DNA of 64,000 bases from Caenorhabditis remanei (lineage: Eukaryota > Nematoda > Chromadorea > Rhabditida > Rhabditidae), in NCBI RefSeq assembly GCF_010183535.1, contig NC_071331.1, forward strand, positions 9,114,001-9,178,000. Direction: 5' to 3'. Below are positions 58,709 through 64,000 of this stretch, in pieces. The notes below the pieces were generated by a model. The model saw nothing but the letters and a program-made list of their open reading frames with translations, ran no database searches and was not told where the DNA came from. A program made the position numbers and the translations under genes. Each line of letters begins with the position of its first letter. The first letter of the stretch is position 1.

Positions 58709-61039
58709 CTTTACTAATAATATTCAACAGATTCCGTGTGTCCGTTTATTTGTCGCCGATCATAACTCCGTCCGTAGTGGACCGATTTCTATGAAACCTA
58801 GATAGGTTGGTTTGAAATTTCCCTTAGATGATGCCCGAACTTTTCTTTTTTCAAAAATATCACATTTGACGTCTTCTGGAGGCGATGCCGATTTCAACAG
58901 CAGAAAGTGTTGAGCAAAGGTGTGTCCCGACAGGGTGGTAGAAAGCTCAAAATATCAACCTAATACTACTGACTCGGTGTTTCTTGGCTGCATTTTCGAG
59001 AGCGCCCCGGCCGGGTGTGGCGGTCTACGCAGATGACTCTCACGTAGGGGTAGTCAGTTCGTTCCCGCCAGGCGGAAAAGTTTTTGGTTTTTTGTTTTGA
59101 TAAGAACATAGACAATATATGACAGTTGTAAATAACTTTGTTATAGTCGAGATTTTTGAACAAAAGGGTGGAGTAGCTATTTTTCTGTTGACTCTGTACA
59201 CACCGCTACAATTCTGTCACAATGGATATTGAATTCCAACTTTGACGGTGTTTAAAAATTTACAATCCTACAAATACCGAGTCAAAAACTGATTGTAGTT
59301 AACAATAAGCCTTTCGTCCGGAGCTTCATGGGGAAGTCATGCGGGATTGTCGCCGATCGTTAAAAACTCAAAAAGTGTTTTTAAGAAAGTTGAAAATTTT
59401 TTGTGAAGCACTTTCAAATACGAATGAAAAGGATTGAAATCAAAATAGACTGAATAAAGGGCTTCTTTAACTTTTGAACTTATAGTTAGAAATGTGTAAA
59501 ATAGTTTTAGCTTCGAAGTATTCCAGAGAAGAGAGGCGGCATCGCCGCCGAACAGTCCAAAATTTAGGAAGCGGAATTTTTTGGATCAAACCCAACTAAA
59601 AAGAAGATTTCCGTGTATATGAAAAAAAAATCTTGAAAGAATTTGGCGGAGGGAAGCGGCATCACCGCCGATAAGTCAAAAACTTCAAAAGAATACTTCA
59701 AACGCATCTTTTGAAGATGTGAATAGGAAATTCTCTTTTGGTGAAGGGTTTCTCAGCCAGGCAAAGAAACACATTCCCTGTATTTAGTACAATTTATTCT
59801 GAGACCCGGATGTCTCAACCATTAAATAAGCAACTAGGTATAGAGAATGAAATAACACTACTCAAGAAGAGATGGTGATTTCTGAATAAGGAACTTTGTC
59901 GTAGCTCGGTTACCTTCAAAAAAGAAACAAATTCTAGAAAGAGGATTAGTCTAAATAAGGCCTTAGTTTGCTATATTCAGGAAAGGGAGGCGGCATCGCC
60001 GCCGATCAATCAAAAGTTAAAACCTAATATTTGGAGGATTACCTGCATTAGATGAAGGAAAAATAAAGTTACCAAGTTCCTGTTCTGGAAGTAATTTGTT
60101 GAAATCTTATCAGAAAAGTAGGGGTCTTTTAATTGTTTTTTCTAGAACGGGTTGCTCAGGTAATAAAAATTACCAACAATTGAAGAAGAACTATAGGACC
60201 AGAAGAAAAAGAGAATTCTGATACTCCGATTGTTTGAACCATGTGAGAAGCGCCGTAGGCGCTGTAACACTCAGAAGGGTGGTATTGAGAAGGAGGTTCA
60301 GTCGCCGTGAGGCGACGTGAACCGACTGGTTCTATTATATAAAACGTTTGTACGCCCCATTCTAGAGTACGGTACGGTAGTGACCAACCCGTTGAAGAAA
60401 AGTGACATACGATCAATTGAGTCAGTTCAGAACTCTTTTACCAGAAGAATTCGAAGCAGGGAGTTAGGAAAATATGTTAGTATTGATGATCCCGACTATA
60501 AAACTGCATCAGAACGCAACAAAATGTTTGTTTTTTTGTTCCCTCGAATCGCGAAGAACTCTGATAGACCATAAGTTTGTCTCCAAAATGCTAGTCGGGA
60601 AAGTTGATATTGACACAAGCAAATTTTTCCACCTTGACACAAACAATAAGACCCGAACCCAAACAAAGTTCATTTGGCCGAAGTGCAAAACTAGACTGAG
60701 GAGGCATTTAATAAGACACATTAAATAAACACACACAAAATAAGACACAGGTGGTTTCTGATTGGTTCCATTATCCCGGTCTGTTCCACGTATTCACCAA
60801 TATGCATGTATGTATCATAAAACTCATTTGTATAAGGGAAACTACCTCGTCACCCGCATTTCATCTATTGTGAACTCGTTATCATCTTACCACATCTGTG
60901 GAGGCGGATTTTGTCTTTGGGGAAATAGTTGACAACAACATCTACCCTAATTATTCTGAACTATACTCGGTTGTATTTGATTTAATTCTCCTTTTCACGA
61001 TTCTTTAATCGTATTTCAAATAAATAAATAAATAAATAA
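58709..61039 (+). mobile_element. Decayed non-LTR retrotransposon (LINE)
   Basis: About 2.3 kb between two inverted pieces of arm-L DNA (58.12-58.71 and 61.04-61.5). It ends in an AAATAAATAAATAAATAAAT simple-repeat tail, typical of a LINE 3' end. The 3' part encodes reverse-transcriptase C-terminal sequence. The 5' part is non-coding and is dotted with GC hairpins (GGCGGCATCGCCGCC at 59,533 and 59,989). Confidence 0.65.
60317..60727 (+). pseudogene. Reverse transcriptase C-terminal remnant
   Basis: LLYKTFVRPILEYGTVVTNP and SIESVQNSFTRRI are the familiar C-terminal region of Jockey/CR1-like LINE reverse transcriptases. A frameshift near 60,500 is needed to reach the tail (RTQTKFIWPKCKTRLRRHLI). 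A 16-bp hairpin just upstream (GTCGCCGTGAGGCGAC, 60,301) puts a stop in frame. Dead copy. Confidence 0.75.
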
Positions 61040-64000
61040 TTTTTTGGGTCATTGAGAATGCTCATTCAAGTGGGGAATTCAATTTTGAAGGCAAAAAAAT
61101 GGAGCATTAAAATGTAGCAAGATGTAAGAAATTTATGTAAGCTTCGAAACAGGTTTTAAATATTTCGACTTTAAGCGAAAAGTTAAAAACTGAACCAGTC
61201 AGTCGTCAACTGTCTAAAACGCACCTCGGGTACCCAGCCACTATACACAATTGGACCTTTTTCTAAAAACTTTCCCAAAAGTGTATAGCAATAAGAAGAA
61301 GAGCTATATAAATTTCTTTTTGACCCCATTCCAAGTCAATGTTCCTTTAATCCCAAAAGAGTGCCTTGTCTTCCGACCCCTTCTTCTTCTACTACTCTGA
61401 TTATTCATAACCCATGGAAGAGAGAGAGAAGGAGACATCAAACTGCGATTTCGACGTATTCTTTTGAATGAGTCCGAGACATCCCGCTGAGTTGGAAACC
61501 TTTGAGTATTTCTGAAGTGAAAGTATGTACCTATGCTTATGAAAATATGTATATCCCAACCACACCCTGAATGAAAAAGTACCTTCGAAATGAATTTCAT
61601 ACAATCTGTGAAACCATTGAGACGGAGGACAAAACAGCCGCGCAAGAGGCGAAGACGATGAAAAAAACACATTTGAATTTGCATGCACAATATGAAGAAG
61701 ACGTCGGGGGAGAAAGTATTTGGTTCTCTCTCTGTCTCGAGAAACACGATTTGATGGGTTTAGCGTTTGTATAGAGGATGGAAAGGTGACGGTTTGTAGG
61801 GGGGATAGGGGAGGGAGTAATAACAATGAAAAGATATATACACATGGGTGGTATAGGAATTGGAATGGGGGAGGAGGAAGGATGGGGGATCTTGTGGTAG
61901 GGTAATTATGGAGATGTAGAACTTTGATAAGTGATTTTGAGAAATTTTAAGAACATGGTAGTTTTTGATCACATTAAAAGGGTTAATGCCGAAGGTTGAA
62001 TTCCAAATTTTATATGGGCGTTTGAAAACAGTGAAGTAATTTCTGTTTCAATACCTCGGTATTAACGCATAGCAACCATTTTATGTTGATTCATGTGCTT
62101 CCTGCTGAAGAAATTGAAAAACCCACTACAGACAATAATGAAAATTTAGAAGGTCAAAGCACAGCTACTATCACTGGATACAATTTCGATGCGTTTTTTT
62201 TAGACATTGTGAAACTGAACAACTCCTGTAATTATTTTTTTAAATACGTGTTTACAGTTTCAAATTGCGCTCGAATTGATCTCCATTCTGACTTTATGGT
62301 GGAAAATTAATTATTGAGGTGTAGAACTTTTGCAACTGATTTACAGAAATGTTCGCAACAGTATATTTTTCACGTAGGATGAAAGGAAATCCTTAATTTA
62401 GAAATCCCGTTTTTTATAACGGCATTCAGAGACAGTGAGTTTTGCGGTTTCAGTATCTGAGTAAAAACCGTATTGCAACCATTTTGAAGTAATTCGTGGC
62501 CTTGTTGCTGACGATAATAGGAAAACCCACTACGGACAATAATGGGAATTTAGAAAGGAAATTGAAACCATCAAAGCTTATGGATCTATTGTAGAACAAT
62601 AAATTTTAGTTTTTCAAGTTGGAAATCGAGAAGATAATGTATCAACCGATAGAATAATGCTTGATTTTTCTTGGTTTTGCAAAACAACAACTGATAAAAA
62701 TGATTAAACCGATTCAAAGAATACAAAACCGTGTCTACAGTTTCAAAATGCGCTTTAATAGATTTAAATGTTGATTGAATGGTGATAAGTATTTCAATAG
62801 AAATCAGAAATCGAATTTCAGAAGATTTCCGGTCAAAAATCTTCTAAAAAACAACTGATGTAAGGGTACTTGATAGATCTACTTAACGAGTTGGCAACTT
62901 TATGTTCCAAATAATTTTTTTTCAATGAGTTGTGTCACTCATTTTAGCTAGGTTTCAGTAACATAAAATTGTCCTCAACACTGAAAAATTTTCAGTTGAA
63001 AACCGTTTTTGGTTATATCTGAAAACAAAAATGGTCAATAAAGCGCTACTAACACCACCCTTCGATCACCCGATATAATTTGATTACACTTTTCATGACA
63101 TGTTGAAACAGAAAAACAGCTGAAAATTATTTTATAAAATACGTGTCTACAGTTTCAAATTGTGCTCTAATAGATCTCCACTCTCGTTTTATGGTGTTCC
63201 GAGAAAATTGGATACAAATTCTCAAAAAATTTTATGTTTCGCAAATCTTGTAGAAAAACGAATTAATGCAAAGGGTATTGATGTGCCATGTTGCTCACTT
63301 ACCATTCCAACTAATAAAGGTTCAATGAGGGATAGAACTTTGTTTTCAAAAATCGTAGTTGCGGAACCTTACAAAAAAATGTTGAAACTGTAGTGAATCC
63401 CAAAACACCATTAAACTGGAGACTCTGAGTAACAGGGTTGGGAAATTCCGGGCCGGGCTGACTGAGAAATTTTCCTCGGCCCGGCCCGGCCCGGCTCCTG
63501 TAGAAATTTGAAATTTTTTGAAAAAATCTTGAATTTTTTTTTTGATTTTTTTGCAAAAAAGTGGATTTTTCGACTGTGTTTTAGAATATTGGTAAAAGCC
63601 TTAGCGTACGAGAAATTTTGAGAACTTTGACTTATTTTAAATAAAAATTTTGCAGAAATTTGTGGAAAAATGGTGCACATTTTTTGAATCCGGGCCGACC
63701 GGGCCGGGCCGGACCGGAAGAATTTTTTGTCAGCCCGGGCCGCAAAAAAAACGGTTTCAAGTTTTTGTTGAGTAAGACAAGAAAAAAGTATGTCTGATAC
63801 GATTTCTGTTTCTTTCAATCCTTATACTGTCCCCATCTCTGTGAATTCTTATTCCATGAATCGTCTTCGTATTTCCAGTTATTACCAGCCGAGTGTCTTC
63901 TTCTTGACACCAACACAACATACGGTTTCCTGCTGTTTGTCCCTTCCACTATTCCCCCTTATTTTGACATGTTTGTGTTGAAAGGCATAATGTAATACGA
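61040..64000. repeat. Third arm R2, runs off the window
   Basis: Inverted relative to 27.2-29.54 kb and direct relative to R1 (42.2-44.23 kb). It retains the 28.69-29.5 kb part that R1 lacks. The last bases (GAAAGGCATAATGTAATACGA) match 44,210-44,230 and the reverse of 27,240-27,260, so the copy continues beyond 64,000. Confidence 0.8.
63432..63745. mobile_element. GGGCC-rich MITE, eroded ends
   Basis: Two GGCCCGGCCC-rich blocks (63,450-63,500 and 63,690-63,742) flank an AT-rich middle like that of copies a and d. The CTTGCAA termini are absent, so a clean target duplication cannot be defined. The matching DNA in R1 (43,920-43,945) lacks it. Confidence 0.65.

Overview
The window looks like nuclear DNA of a Caenorhabditis-type nematode: AT-rich, many short introns ending in TTTCAG, and very dense small inverted-repeat transposons. 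I cannot name the species. No intact tRNA, rRNA, CRISPR array or bacterial-type gene is visible.

Layout. 1-7,080 is repeat-rich and without a gene I can defend. 7,117-9,133 (+) is a complete five-exon GNAT/DUF1248-type acetyltransferase. 10,675-29,798 (-) is one large 23-exon gene, reconstructed exon by exon with every splice phase consistent. It encodes a secreted protein of about 1,720 residues: signal peptide, EMI domain, calcium-binding-type EGF repeats, a cysteine-poor linker, then a long run of laminin/MEGF-type EGF repeats. This is the MEGF6-like architecture, and no membrane segment is seen. The two genes are tail to tail. 55,102-55,788 (-) holds the last two exons of an unrecognised acidic protein. 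The rest of 30-64 kb is mostly duplicated DNA and transposons.

The most striking structure is a segmental duplication of the 5' end of the MEGF6-like gene. About 23.97-30.0 kb (arm L, holding exons 1-3) reappears inverted at about 40.4-52.0 kb (arm R1). R1 keeps copies of exons 1, 2 and 3 with intact splice sites, but copy exon 2 is split by a 1,011-bp transposon flanked by a 3-bp TCG duplication. A further arm (R2, about 61.04-64.0 kb) has the same orientation as R1 and runs off the window end.

Mobile DNA. There is a hAT-type MITE family with GGGCC-rich ends, four copies of which have 8-bp target duplications. There is also a 920-bp perfect-looking palindrome in intron 3, a tRNA-derived SINE-like repeat (one intact copy, one split by a 1,983-bp TIR element that carries phase-consistent exons), a palindromic element with two convergent tRNA-like Pol III units, a decayed LINE, and an array of diverged 0.7-1 kb tandem units at 31-37.5 kb. 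Two TIR elements carry GC-rich subterminal hairpins and short spliced-looking exons and are the best candidates for something undescribed.
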